From Pelomonas caseinilytica (lineage in GTDB: Bacteria; Pseudomonadota; Gammaproteobacteria; Burkholderiales; Burkholderiaceae_C), in the NCBI RefSeq assembly GCF_021353235.1, contig NZ_JAJTWT010000002.1:735741-799740 (forward strand): DNA of 64,000 nucleotides, written 5' to 3'. Under the pieces are notes generated by a model that saw only the letters and a program-made list of their open reading frames with translations, made no database searches and was not told where the DNA came from. A program made the position numbers and the translations under genes. How positions within the stretch are numbered: the stretch's first letter is position 1; every line of letters begins with the position of its first letter. This document shows positions 7,020 to 14,815 of the stretch, piece after piece.

Positions 7020-8321
7020 TCAGCCAGGCTGGAAGTTCTCGGTCAAGCCCTGCCAGCAGTCGGCGTAGGTCTTCTCCAGGGGCGCCTCATTCATCGCCCA
7101 GGCCGTGGGCTTCATGGGCCAGCGGGTCTCGAACATGAAGGCGAGCGTGGCGTCGAGCTTGTGGGGCGTGAGCTCGGCGCTGCTGGCCTTGTCGAAGGCG
7201 TCGGTGTCGGGGCCGTGAGGCACGTAGCTGTTGTGCAGGCTGGCGCCGCCCGGCTTGAAGCCCTCGGGCTTGGCGTCGTACTGGCCCAGCACCAGGCCCA
7301 TGAACTCGCTCATCACGTTGCGGTGGTACCAGGGCGGGCGGAAGGTGTCCTCGGCCACCATCCAGCGCGGCGGGAAGATGACGAAGTCGACGTTGGCCCA
7401 GCCGGGACTGTCGCTGGGGCTGGTCAGCACGGTGAAGATGCTCGGGTCCGGGTGGTCGAAGCTGACGGTGTTGATCGTCATGAAGCGCGACGTGTCGTAG
7501 CGGCAGGGCGCGAGGTTGCCGTGCCAGGCGACGACGTTGAAGGGGCTGTGCGGCTGCGTGGCGCGCCAGAGCTGGCCGCCATGGCGCTTGACGATCTCGT
7601 AGGCGCCCTCCTCCACCTCGTGCCAGGCCACGGGGAACTCGAAGTCGCGCGGGTTGGCCAGGCCGTTGGAGCCGATAGGGCCGAGTTCGGGCAGTCGGAA
7701 GGCGGCTCCGAAGTTCTCGCACACGTAGCCGCGCGCCGGCACGTCCAGCGGGTCGACCTTGAAGGCCAGGCCCCGCGGCAGCAGGGCGATGGAGCCGGGC
7801 GCCACTTCCAGCCGGCCCAGCTCGGTGGTGACCAGCAGGCGTCCCTGCTGGGGCACGAGCAGCATCTCGCCATCGGCGTTGACGAGGGCGCGCCGACCCA
7901 TGGACCGGGTGGCCACGTAGGCGTGGGCGCTCATGCCCTGCTGGCCGGCTTCGCCGTTGACCACGTAGGTGCGCAGGCCGTCGACGAAATCGCCCTCGCC
8001 CTGCAGTGGCGTCGGGCCCCAGCGCAGCGGGTCGGGCGGCGCGGCCTCGCCCTGGGCGGCGCCGCTCTTCCAGTGCGCATGGGCCAGCGGCCCGTAGCCG
8101 CCGCACACGACCGAGGGCCGGCGGCGGTAGAGCCAGGTCCGCTGGTTCTCGGCCCGCGGCGCGGTGAAGGCGCTGCCCGACAGCAGCTCGGCATACAGGC
8201 CATGCGGCGCGCGCTGCGGGCTGTTGCGGCCGATGGGCAGGGCACCGGGCACGGCCTCGCTGGCGTGCTGGTTGCCGAAGCCGGTCAGGTAGTTCAAGGC
8301 GTGTCGGGTCAGTTCAGTCAT
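7020..8321 (-). CDS. hmgA: Homogentisate 1,2-dioxygenase
   Basis: A 433-residue ring-cleavage dioxygenase converting homogentisate to maleylacetoacetate. The N-terminus has the family motif [13 protein letters not shown]. The C-terminal half has the iron-binding region [15 protein letters not shown] (His and Glu ligands) and NSYVPHGPD (second His). Length is standard (430-440). The ATG overlaps the stop of the DUF2783 gene by 8 nt, so the two are co-translated. A maleylacetoacetate isomerase, needed between HmgA and FahA, is not present in the window. Confidence 0.97.
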   Translation of the reverse strand: MTELTRHALNYLTGFGNQHASEAVPGALPIGRNSPQRAPHGLYAELLSGSAFTAPRAENQRTWLYRRRPSVVCGGYGPLAHAHWKSGAAQGEAAPPDPLRWGPTPLQGEGDFVDGLRTYVVNGEAGQQGMSAHAYVATRSMGRRALVNADGEMLLVPQQGRLLVTTELGRLEVAPGSIALLPRGLAFKVDPLDVPARGYVCENFGAAFRLPELGPIGSNGLANPRDFEFPVAWHEVEEGAYEIVKRHGGQLWRATQPHSPFNVVAWHGNLAPCRYDTSRFMTINTVSFDHPDPSIFTVLTSPSDSPGWANVDFVIFPPRWMVAEDTFRPPWYHRNVMSEFMGLVLGQYDAKPEGFKPGGASLHNSYVPHGPDTDAFDKASSAELTPHKLDATLAFMFETRWPMKPTAWAMNEAPLEKTYADCWQGLTENFQPG

Positions 8322-8514
8322 GGCGTTCGTGGGCCAGGGCGAAGGCTTCTCTGAGCACCTCGCGGTCGCCGATGTGGTTGCACAGGATGAGGGTCAGCCG
8401 CGCCAGCCAGTCCGCCGCCGCCTCGTCGTCCAGGCCCGCCTGGGCGGCGATGAGCTCGGCATAGAAGGCATCCGCCTCGCGACCGAAATTTGGGGTCAGG
8501 TTCAATTTATTCAT
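8314..8514 (-). CDS. DUF2783 small protein, probable hydroxylase partner (MhaB-like)
   Basis: A 66-residue acidic protein, [20 protein letters not shown]..., predicted helical, without signal peptide or membrane segment. It belongs to the DUF2783 type found next to FAD hydroxylases and hmgA. The start at 8514 overlaps the end of the upstream hydroxylase by 8 nt; the stop overlaps hmgA by 8 nt, so all three are tightly coupled. In Pseudomonas putida U a small coupling protein, MhaB, is required with flavoprotein MhaA for 3-hydroxyphenylacetate 6-hydroxylation; by size and position this gene is the likely counterpart. That equivalence is inferred, not proven by similarity here. Confidence 0.8.
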   Translation of the reverse strand: MNKLNLTPNFGREADAFYAELIAAQAGLDDEAAADWLARLTLILCNHIGDREVLREAFALAHERHD

Positions 8515-10084
8515 TCGGCCTCCCATGGGCTCGGGCCAGGGCTGCCGCCAGGGCCGCAGCGTCGAATCGGTGCCAGCGCGCCGCGACGATGGCGTCGGGC
8601 CGCACCAGCACCACGCTGCCTGGCCCCGCGCCGTAGCGCGCGGCGGCGATGCCGTCCGACGGCAAGGTCAGCACACGCACGCCGGCGGCCTCGGCCGCCC
8701 AGCCGAAGCACAGCAGCAGGAAGTCGCCGAACTGCTCGCTCAGCCAGCCCCCGTCCAGCGGCGCATCGGGCGCAGGGCAGCCCGGCGCCGGGCCGGCATG
8801 CCAGGGCTCGACGTCGGGCGTGCTGAGGGGCGAATCGACGTGGTCGGTCGGCGTGGACAGCCGCCCGCTGTTGACCAGCGGCTTGGCGAACTCGGTGCGC
8901 GCGGCGAGATCCAGCGCGGCCTTGCGCAGCCGCCGGCTCAGGGCGCTCTTGGGGCTGATGAAGTCGGTGGCGCGCGTGGAGTGTCCAATGTTGTCGTCGG
9001 CGGCCTCGATGCGCTCGAACTCGTAGGCATCGAGCAGGGCCTCGCTGCCCTCCCCCTGCAGCACGGCGGCAAGCTTCCAGCCGAGGTTGTCGGCATCCTG
9101 CACGCCGCTGTTGGCGCCACGCGCGCCGAAGGGCGAGACCTGGTGGGCCGCGTCACCCGCCAACAGCACGCGCCCGACGCGCAAGCGCTCGGCGCGCCGG
9201 CAGCAGAACTGGTAGATGGACGACCACGCCAGCTCGAAGCCCTCGCTGCCCAGCATGGCGGCCACGCGCGCCTTGATGCGGTCGACGTCACGCTCGGCTT
9301 CGGCGTCGGCATCGCGGCCGAGCTGGAAGTCGATGCGCCAGAGGCCGTCGGCCTGGGCGTGCAGGAGCACGGACTGGCCGGGGTGGAAGGGCGGGTCGAA
9401 CCAGAACCAGCGCTCGGGCCGCGCCGGGTCCAGGCCGCGCGGGTGCACGCCGGGGGCCAGGCGCACGTCAGCGATGAGGAAGCGGTCCTCGAAGACCTGG
9501 CCCTGGAAGCTCAGGCCCAGCATGGCCCGCGCCGGGCTGCGCGCGCCGTCACAGGCCACGACCCAGTCGGCGCGCATGTCGAAGAGGCCGTCGGGCGTGC
9601 GCAGGTTCAGCGTCACGCCCTCGGCGTCCTGTTCCAGGCCGATGACTTCATGCCGGCCGCGCAGCTCGATGCGGCCGTCAAGCTGCGCCGCGCGCACGAG
9701 GCGGGCCTCGACCTGGTCCTGCTGCAGGTTGACCATGGCCGGCATCTTGTGATGCGCCTCGGGCAGGAGGTCGAAGGCATAGGCCTCGCGCTCGCCATGG
9801 AAGACGCGCCCGCGCTGCCAGCGCACGCCCTCGCGCGCCACCGCCTCGCCGACGCCGAGGCGGTCGAACACCTCCAGGGTCTTCTTGGCCCAGCAGACGG
9901 CGCGCGAGCCGCTGCCGATGTGGTCGTTGTCGTCGACGACGACGACGGGCACGTCGCGCCGGGCCAGGTCCAGCGCCAGCGTCAGGCCGACGGGGCCGGC
10001 ACCGATGACGACGACGGGGCGCCGCTGCGGCTGGCCCGAGCGCTGCTCCAGGCTCTGGTGATAGGGGTAGGCGGGCAAGTGCAT
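8507..10084 (-). CDS. FAD-dependent aromatic hydroxylase (MhaA-like, candidate 3-hydroxyphenylacetate 6-hydroxylase)
   Basis: A 525-residue class A flavoprotein monooxygenase. The dinucleotide fold is VVVIGAGPVGLTLALDL (GAGPVG at residues 28-33). The second FAD motif is RVLLAGDAAHQVSPFGARG. An internal DWVVACDGARSPAR matches the DG motif of this class, and a thioredoxin-like C-terminal domain follows. Such enzymes hydroxylate phenols using NAD(P)H and oxygen. Coupling to DUF2783, hmgA and fahA suggests the product is homogentisate, i.e. an MhaA-type 3-hydroxyphenylacetate hydroxylase; another 3-hydroxyaryl substrate is possible. AAGG lies upstream of the ATG. Confidence 0.85.
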   Translation of the reverse strand: MHLPAYPYHQSLEQRSGQPQRRPVVVIGAGPVGLTLALDLARRDVPVVVVDDNDHIGSGSRAVCWAKKTLEVFDRLGVGEAVAREGVRWQRGRVFHGEREAYAFDLLPEAHHKMPAMVNLQQDQVEARLVRAAQLDGRIELRGRHEVIGLEQDAEGVTLNLRTPDGLFDMRADWVVACDGARSPARAMLGLSFQGQVFEDRFLIADVRLAPGVHPRGLDPARPERWFWFDPPFHPGQSVLLHAQADGLWRIDFQLGRDADAEAERDVDRIKARVAAMLGSEGFELAWSSIYQFCCRRAERLRVGRVLLAGDAAHQVSPFGARGANSGVQDADNLGWKLAAVLQGEGSEALLDAYEFERIEAADDNIGHSTRATDFISPKSALSRRLRKAALDLAARTEFAKPLVNSGRLSTPTDHVDSPLSTPDVEPWHAGPAPGCPAPDAPLDGGWLSEQFGDFLLLCFGWAAEAAGVRVLTLPSDGIAAARYGAGPGSVVLVRPDAIVAARWHRFDAAALAAALARAHGRPNE

Positions 10085-10104
10085 GTCAAGGCCTTGCTTT
10101 CACC

Positions 10105-11073
10105 TCAGGCGCCTTCGAGGGCCTTCCACATCTGCACGTCCCGTTCGGCCGTCCAGATGCGCGGGTGGCTCAACCCGCCGGCCTCGTCATAGGCCCGCGT
10201 CACGTCGAAAGGCATGCAGTGGTCGAAGATGACCCAGTGCCCGTACTTGGGCCGCAGCGACGCCATGGTGCGCTGGTAGACGGCCTTCAACTCCTCGCCC
10301 GCCTGCACGCCGGCCTGCACGGCGGCATACAGCTCGCTGACGAAGGCGCGCGTGCCGGCCAGGCCGGCGGCCACCTGCTCGGGGCCCTTCAGCGCCGGGC
10401 CGCGGCCGGGCACCAGGGCGGCGGCGTCCAGCGCGGCGACGGCGTCCAGCGTGGCGGGCCAGTCGGCGAAGTGGGCGTCGCCGCAGTAGGGGGTGGCGTC
10501 GAACTCGACGAGGTCGCCGCTGAAGAGCACGCGCTCCCCGGGCAGCCAGGCCACGGTGTCGCCGGCCGTGTGGCCTCGCCCCGGCGAGAACATCTCGACC
10601 TTCACGCCGCCCAGGTCGAGCGTCAGGCGGCCGGAGAAGGTCAGCGTCGGCCAGGTCAGCCCCGGCGGCACGGACTCGACGTTGCGGAACAGCCGCGGGA
10701 AGCGGCCGATCTCGCTGGCCTTGTCCTGCTCGCCGCGCTCGCGGATGAGGGCCAGGGTGGCGTCGCTGGCGATGACCTGCTCGAGGCCCTCGGCCTTGAA
10801 GGCGGAGGCGCCCAGCACGCGCACGGCGTGGTAGTGGCTGAGCAGCACGTACTTGATGGGCACCGGGCTGACCTCGCGGATGCGGCGGATCACGTCGGCC
10901 GCCATCACGGGCGTGGCCTGGGTGTCGACCACCATGGCCGCATCGCGGCCGATGACGATGCCGGTGTTGGGGTCGCCCTCGGCCGTGTAGGCCCAGGCGT
11001 GTTCGGACAGGCGCTCGAAGCTGACCTTCTTCTCTTCGAGGTCGGCTTGGGAAGCAAAGGCTTTGGCGGTCAT
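10105..11073 (-). CDS. MBL-fold hydrolase-like protein with degenerate metal motif
   Basis: A 322-residue metallo-beta-lactamase-fold protein, first gene of the aromatic operon. The canonical H-x-H-x-D-H motif reads H80-Y-H82-A-V84-R85, so both residues of the second metal site (Asp, His) are replaced. Other family elements remain: GRGHTAGDT, LFSGDLVEF and the final His in DHCMPF. It may bind one metal or act on an unusual substrate. Start MTAKAFASQA is chosen because GGAG lies just upstream and longer starts run into the promoter. It is followed 20 nt later by the hydroxylase. The substrate is unknown; an (aryl) ester or lactone feeding the pathway is a guess. Confidence 0.8.
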   Translation of the reverse strand: MTAKAFASQADLEEKKVSFERLSEHAWAYTAEGDPNTGIVIGRDAAMVVDTQATPVMAADVIRRIREVSPVPIKYVLLSHYHAVRVLGASAFKAEGLEQVIASDATLALIRERGEQDKASEIGRFPRLFRNVESVPPGLTWPTLTFSGRLTLDLGGVKVEMFSPGRGHTAGDTVAWLPGERVLFSGDLVEFDATPYCGDAHFADWPATLDAVAALDAAALVPGRGPALKGPEQVAAGLAGTRAFVSELYAAVQAGVQAGEELKAVYQRTMASLRPKYGHWVIFDHCMPFDVTRAYDEAGGLSHPRIWTAERDVQMWKALEGA

Positions 11074-11113
11074 GGGGCGGTCTCCACGCAAGGCTCGCAA
11101 TTTAGCCTATTAC

Positions 11114-11137
11114 GAATCAATTCAGCAATATAGAATT
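11114..11137. promoter_or_regulatory. Candidate IclR operator in the divergent promoter region
   Basis: The 70-nt gap between the MBL-fold gene and the IclR gene is strikingly AT-rich for this genome. It holds GAATCAATTC (11114-11123) and, sharing its right half, AATTC-N9-GAATT (11119-11137): three GAAT/ATTC half-sites in 24 bp. A site here could control both directions. The dyads are visible; that IclR binds them is inferred from position. Confidence 0.45.
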
Positions 11138-11143
11138 TTCCAC

Positions 11144-11899
11144 ATGAGTAACGGCAAGCCTCCAGCGCGGGAACCGCGCGGCATCCAGAGCATCGAAGTG
11201 GGCGGCCAGTTGCTGCTGGCCCTGGCCCACCATGGCCGGCCCATGCCGCTGAAGGACCTGGCCCGCGAGGCGGGCATGACACCGGCCAAGGCCCATCCCT
11301 ATCTCGTCAGCTTCATCAAGCTCGGCCTCGTCGAGCAGGACGGCGGCAGCGGCCGGTCGGGCTTCTATGGCCTGGGCCCGCTGGCCCTGCAGCTCGGCCT
11401 CATCAGTCTGCAGCAGTACGACCCGGTGCGGCTGGCCACGCCGGTCATCGAAGAGCTGGCCCTGCGCCTGGGCCACACCGTGGCCATCGCCGTCTGGGGC
11501 ACCCGGGGGCCCACCATCGTGCGCGTGGCCGAGGGGCCGACGCCGGTGCATGTGAGCATGCGCCACGGCACGGTCATGAGCCTGGCCGGCACCGCCTCGG
11601 GCCGGCTGTTCGCGGCCCACCGCGCGGAGGAGGCGGCGGTGCTGGGCGAAGCCCTGCCCGCGCCGGCCATGCTGGAGGAGGTGCGACGCGAGGGCCTGGC
11701 CCGTTCGCGCGACGGCGTCATCGTCGGCGTCAGCGCGCTGGCGGCGCCGGTCTTCGAGGCGGGCGGCCGGCTGGTGCTCACGCTGACGGCCATCGGCCCG
11801 AGCGCGAGCTTCGACACGGCGGCCGACAGCGAGGCCGCCCTGGCGTTGAAGGAGGCCGCCATCGCGCTCTCGGCGCGTCTGGGCGGCGGGCTGGCCTAG
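11144..11899 (+). CDS. IclR-family transcriptional regulator of the aromatic operon
   Basis: A 251-residue IclR-type protein. The N-terminal winged helix includes MPLKDLAREAGMTPAKAHPY as the helix-turn-helix, followed by the KLGLVEQD wing. The C-terminal effector domain has GHTVAIAVWGTRGPTIVRV and the family-typical DGVIVGVSALAAPVFEAGG. It is divergent from the MBL-mhaA-DUF2783-hmgA-fahA operon with a 70-nt shared promoter, so it is probably its local regulator, with homogentisate or a precursor as effector (inference; IclR proteins such as HmgR do this elsewhere). I use the ATG at 11144; an upstream frame extension lies inside the promoter. Confidence 0.9.
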   Translation: MSNGKPPAREPRGIQSIEVGGQLLLALAHHGRPMPLKDLAREAGMTPAKAHPYLVSFIKLGLVEQDGGSGRSGFYGLGPLALQLGLISLQQYDPVRLATPVIEELALRLGHTVAIAVWGTRGPTIVRVAEGPTPVHVSMRHGTVMSLAGTASGRLFAAHRAEEAAVLGEALPAPAMLEEVRREGLARSRDGVIVGVSALAAPVFEAGGRLVLTLTAIGPSASFDTAADSEAALALKEAAIALSARLGGGLA

Positions 11900-11903
11900 G
11901 AGG

Positions 11904-12251
11904 TCAGGCGTCGCGGCCGTTGTAGTGCGTCACCGGCAGGCTTTCCAGGTCGACGTCGTCCAGGCAGCGCACGTTGACGGCCGCCATGGCGTTGCCCTTG
12001 GGATCGGTGCCCTCGCCGTAGGTGTGGATGCCGCAGTTCGGGCAGAAGCGGTGCTGGATGACGTGCTTGTTGAAGGCGTAGGCGGCGAGGTCGGCCTCGG
12101 GCGTGAGCAGGCGCAGCTTGTCGCGCCCGACGAACCACATCAACGCGCCCTTGCGCCGGCAGATGGAGCAGTTGCAGGCCATGACGCCTTCCAGCTGGCC
12201 ATCGACCTCGAAGGCGACACGGCCGCAGTGGCAGCTTCCTTGGTAGTTCAT
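11904..12251 (-). CDS. GFA-family zinc protein (CENP-V/GFA domain)
   Basis: A 115-residue protein of the family named after glutathione-dependent formaldehyde-activating enzyme. Zinc ligands are visible: C7-H-C9, C26-N-C28-S-I-C31 and C70-P-N-C73, the standard GFA pattern. Most members have no proven formaldehyde activity, so the biochemical role is unknown. It is convergent with the IclR gene (4-nt gap) and has its own promoter side at 12252. The start MNYQGSCHCG is the family-typical N-terminus; a longer frame upstream is not protein-like. Confidence 0.88.
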   Translation of the reverse strand: MNYQGSCHCGRVAFEVDGQLEGVMACNCSICRRKGALMWFVGRDKLRLLTPEADLAAYAFNKHVIQHRFCPNCGIHTYGEGTDPKGNAMAAVNVRCLDDVDLESLPVTHYNGRDA

Positions 12252-12451
12252 TGCGCAGTCTCCGTAGCGGGTGAGGGCCGTAGTCTCGCGCAGCCGCGTC
12301 TTTGCAATTGGTTTCAGCGTTAGCGCACTGTCCCTGAAAAAGTGTGGACGCCATCGCAAACCCCAGCGCGCCTCGGGGGCAAGCCCGACTTGACTGCACC
12401 CGATCCGCCACGACGGCACGATCCGCTCCACTGCTGTACCGATCCACGTTC

Positions 12452-13156
12452 ATGGACTATCACGCCCCCAAGCGCGCGGTCAACAACCTGCTGCTGCGCT
12501 ACGCCGGCCACGAGCAACGGCCCGTCTTCTTTGACATCGACGACATCTGCCCGGAGCTGCGGGCGCTGGAGCGGGCCTACCCACTCATCCGAGCGGAGTG
12601 CGATGCCCTGCTGTCGGGCGGCGTGGCGATGCCGCGCTACCACGACGTCAACCGCCCCGCGACCGAGATCTCGGCCACCACGGCGGGCGACTGGAAGGTG
12701 TTCATGCTGGAGCTGCTCGGGCACAAGCCCGACGCCAACCGCGCCCGCTGCCCCGCCACCTGTGCGGCGCTGGCCCAGGTGCCGGGCGTGCTGCAGGCCT
12801 TCTTCTCGGTGCTGGACCCGGGCAAGTCCATCCCCGAGCACGACGGCCCCTACGTCGGCTACCTGCGCTACCACCTCGGCATCCGCGTGCCGCGGGTGAA
12901 TCCGCCGCGCATCCGCGTCGCGGGGCAGGACTACGTCTGGAAGGAGGGCGAGGGCGTGATGTTCGACGACTCCTGGCCGCACGAGGTGGTCAACGAGGCG
13001 ACGGAACCGCGCATCGTGCTGATCGTGGACATCCCGCGGCCCCTGCCGCTGCTGCCGCGGCTGGTGAACAACTTTGTGCTGTGGGGGCTGGCCGCACCGC
13101 TCTACGGCAAGAAGGTCGTGGCCAAGGCCGACCGCTACAGCGGCGACCTGATGTGA
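12452..13156 (+). CDS. Aspartyl/asparaginyl beta-hydroxylase-family dioxygenase (LpxO-like)
   Basis: A 234-residue 2-oxoglutarate/iron oxygenase. The iron-binding set of this family (two His, with Gly in place of the carboxylate) fits H130-D-G132 in IPEHDGPYVGYLRYH and H177 in DDSWPHEVVNE. RIVLIVDIPRP supplies the co-substrate Arg region. Bacterial members close to this include LpxO, which 2-hydroxylates lipid A acyl chains. Here no transmembrane anchor is obvious, so the substrate is uncertain. The start at 12452 gives the conserved opening; the frame is open for 36 more codons upstream without conservation signs. Confidence 0.8.
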   Translation: MDYHAPKRAVNNLLLRYAGHEQRPVFFDIDDICPELRALERAYPLIRAECDALLSGGVAMPRYHDVNRPATEISATTAGDWKVFMLELLGHKPDANRARCPATCAALAQVPGVLQAFFSVLDPGKSIPEHDGPYVGYLRYHLGIRVPRVNPPRIRVAGQDYVWKEGEGVMFDDSWPHEVVNEATEPRIVLIVDIPRPLPLLPRLVNNFVLWGLAAPLYGKKVVAKADRYSGDLM

Positions 13157-13172
13157 ACGAAATGACCTGGGT

Positions 13173-13859
13173 TCAGGGCAGCTTGGCCAGCATGGCGGCC
13201 TCGGTGGCCTCGTCCCACGCCAGGGGGTAGAGGCTGCGCGCCGAGGCCAGCAGCTCGGGACGGCCGCCCAGCAGGGCGATCTGCTCGCGCACCGTGGCGA
13301 AGTCCACGCTCATCAGCACCGCCGGCGCGTTGACACGCGGGTTGTGGCGGGCCGTGGTGTAGGGCAGCAGGCCCAGCCAGCGCCGGTAGAAGGCGACGTG
13401 GCGCGGGTTGACCTCGATGACCAGGCGCTCGCAGCGCGCCTTGCGATGGGCATGCAGGTAGCCGAGGTGGAAGATCTGGGCCAGCACGCGCTTGGGATCG
13501 TGGGAATGCTTGTCGACGGCCAGGCCGCCGAACTCGCAGAGCTTGACGCGCGCCGAGCGCCACTCGGCGATCTCGGCCCCGAAGAGCAGGTCGGCATGCA
13601 GGCCGCCGGGCCCGTCGAAGCGCACCGACAGGGTGCCGACGATGTTGTCGCCATCCTTGGCGGTGCAGACGATGTCGCCGTCCTCGTTGCGGCTGCTGTA
13701 GCGCTCCCGGGTGACGAGCAGGCCCCGGTCGCCATAACGGCGCTCGACGAGGCCCAGCGCCTCGCCGTCCAGGGCGCCGAAATCGCTGTTGAGTTCCAGC
13801 GGCGGGCCGCCGAAGGGATTCAGCGGCGAGCGGCTGCTTTCTTTGAAAGAGGGGATCAT
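13173..13859 (-). CDS. FeeM-like N-acyl amino acid synthase / GNAT-fold acyltransferase
   Basis: A 228-residue protein related to FeeM and LuxI-type autoinducer synthases. Indicators are the acidic ERYSSRNEDGDIVCTAKDGD region, CEFGGLAVDK at the core strand, QIFHLGYLHAHRKARCERLV and EVNPRHVAFYRRWLG. Such enzymes transfer fatty acyl groups from acyl-ACP to amino acids or related amines; a PEP-CTERM/exosortase-associated subgroup is known. AAGGA lies 8 nt before the ATG at 13859; an ATG three codons earlier (13868) is too close to that site. It lies alone between the sapC terminator and the convergent LpxO-like gene. The product is unknown. Confidence 0.72.
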   Translation of the reverse strand: MIPSFKESSRSPLNPFGGPPLELNSDFGALDGEALGLVERRYGDRGLLVTRERYSSRNEDGDIVCTAKDGDNIVGTLSVRFDGPGGLHADLLFGAEIAEWRSARVKLCEFGGLAVDKHSHDPKRVLAQIFHLGYLHAHRKARCERLVIEVNPRHVAFYRRWLGLLPYTTARHNPRVNAPAVLMSVDFATVREQIALLGGRPELLASARSLYPLAWDEATEAAMLAKLP

Positions 13860-13894
13860 CGACTGCATCCTTGGCGCCCAACGCACCGAGCCGG

Positions 13895-13910
13895 CGAGTC
13901 TAGGGACTCG
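13895..13910. promoter_or_regulatory. Dyad upstream of the FeeM-like gene
   Basis: CGAGTC-TAGG-GACTCG is a perfect 6-bp inverted repeat with a 4-nt centre, 36 nt upstream of the FeeM-like start. A second small palindrome, ATACA-TG-TGTAT, lies further upstream near 13943-13954. Either could be an operator; no known regulator is recognised. Confidence 0.35.
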
Positions 13911-14034
13911 AATGTGACTTTTCCCTGGCGGACACAGAACGATACATGTGTATTCCCTGATCGGCCGGGTTTTCCTGCCCCTCGAATGGGTGACCCCAGG
14001 CCGTCGACGGGCGAAGCCGCAGCCGGCCGGCCGT

Positions 14035-14058
14035 AAAAAAGGCCGCGTGAGCGGCCTT
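14035..14058 (-). terminator. Terminator after sapC
   Basis: On the minus strand AAGGCCGC-TCAC-GCGGCCTT forms an 8-bp perfect stem followed by TTTT. It lies 19 nt after the sapC stop and ends the CNNM-sapC unit. Confidence 0.85.
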
Positions 14059-14077
14059 CGTGCGGAGCGCAGCCGGC

Positions 14078-14815
14078 TCAGGCGCCGCCGTGCCGGGCCG
14101 CCAGGCGGTTCATGTTGGTCATCGAGAGGCGATGCATCTCGACGAGGGCGATGAGGCCGTTGCGGTGCAGCTGAAGGACCTTGTCGTCCGGCAGCTCGGC
14201 GTACTTCTTCTCGTCCAGGGCCAGGAAGCCTTCCACGTCCAGCTTCTCGCCGTTGGGCAGCGTGGCCTCGAAGCGCATGTCCTGCAGCAGCTCCATCTCC
14301 ACGAGCAGGTTGCAGATGAGGCGGGTGCGCTCGGTCTCCTGCTCGAAGTTCTCCAGGAAGGTCTTGGCACCTTGCAGGAACTCGGTCGGCTGGCCGTCCT
14401 TGAACAGGGCCTCGCCGGTCGTTTCGTTGAAGCCGGCCCACTTGCTGTCGAAGCAGACGGCGAGGTTGTTGGCGTTGCCGTCGAGGCGGGCCATGGCGAA
14501 GGGGTAGCGGCGCACGTAGGCGGGCACGTAGTTCCCCTTCCACTCGTTGCCCTCGACGAAGAGGTTGACGCCGGACTTCAGGCCCAGCACCGCCAGCGGC
14601 GCGACGGCGGGCTTGCCGTCGGGGCCGCCCTCGCCGGCGCGCACGAAGACGATGGGGTATTCCTTGCAGGCGTCGCCGAACTCGACGGCGGCCAGGAAGA
14701 CCGAGTTCTGGTCGGCCACGCGCGTGACGACGGTCTGGCTGGTGTCCAGCTTCAGGTTCTTGTGGACTTCACGGTCCAGCGGCAGCAGTTCGCCGTACAT
14801 CGGGGGGTTGCTCAT
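14078..14815 (-). CDS. SapC-family protein
   Basis: A 245-residue soluble protein of the SapC family (named after a Campylobacter S-layer locus; function undefined in most bacteria). It opens MSNPPMYGELLPLDREVHKN and has the family landmarks FLAAVEFGDACKEYPIVFV and VPAYVRRYPFAMARL, ending in an ALVEMHRLSMTNMNRL helix. No signal peptide is seen. The start overlaps the stop of the upstream CNNM-type membrane gene by ATGA, so the two are translationally coupled. A terminator follows directly. A link to ion homeostasis is suggested only by this coupling. Confidence 0.8.
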   Translation of the reverse strand: MSNPPMYGELLPLDREVHKNLKLDTSQTVVTRVADQNSVFLAAVEFGDACKEYPIVFVRAGEGGPDGKPAVAPLAVLGLKSGVNLFVEGNEWKGNYVPAYVRRYPFAMARLDGNANNLAVCFDSKWAGFNETTGEALFKDGQPTEFLQGAKTFLENFEQETERTRLICNLLVEMELLQDMRFEATLPNGEKLDVEGFLALDEKKYAELPDDKVLQLHRNGLIALVEMHRLSMTNMNRLAARHGGA

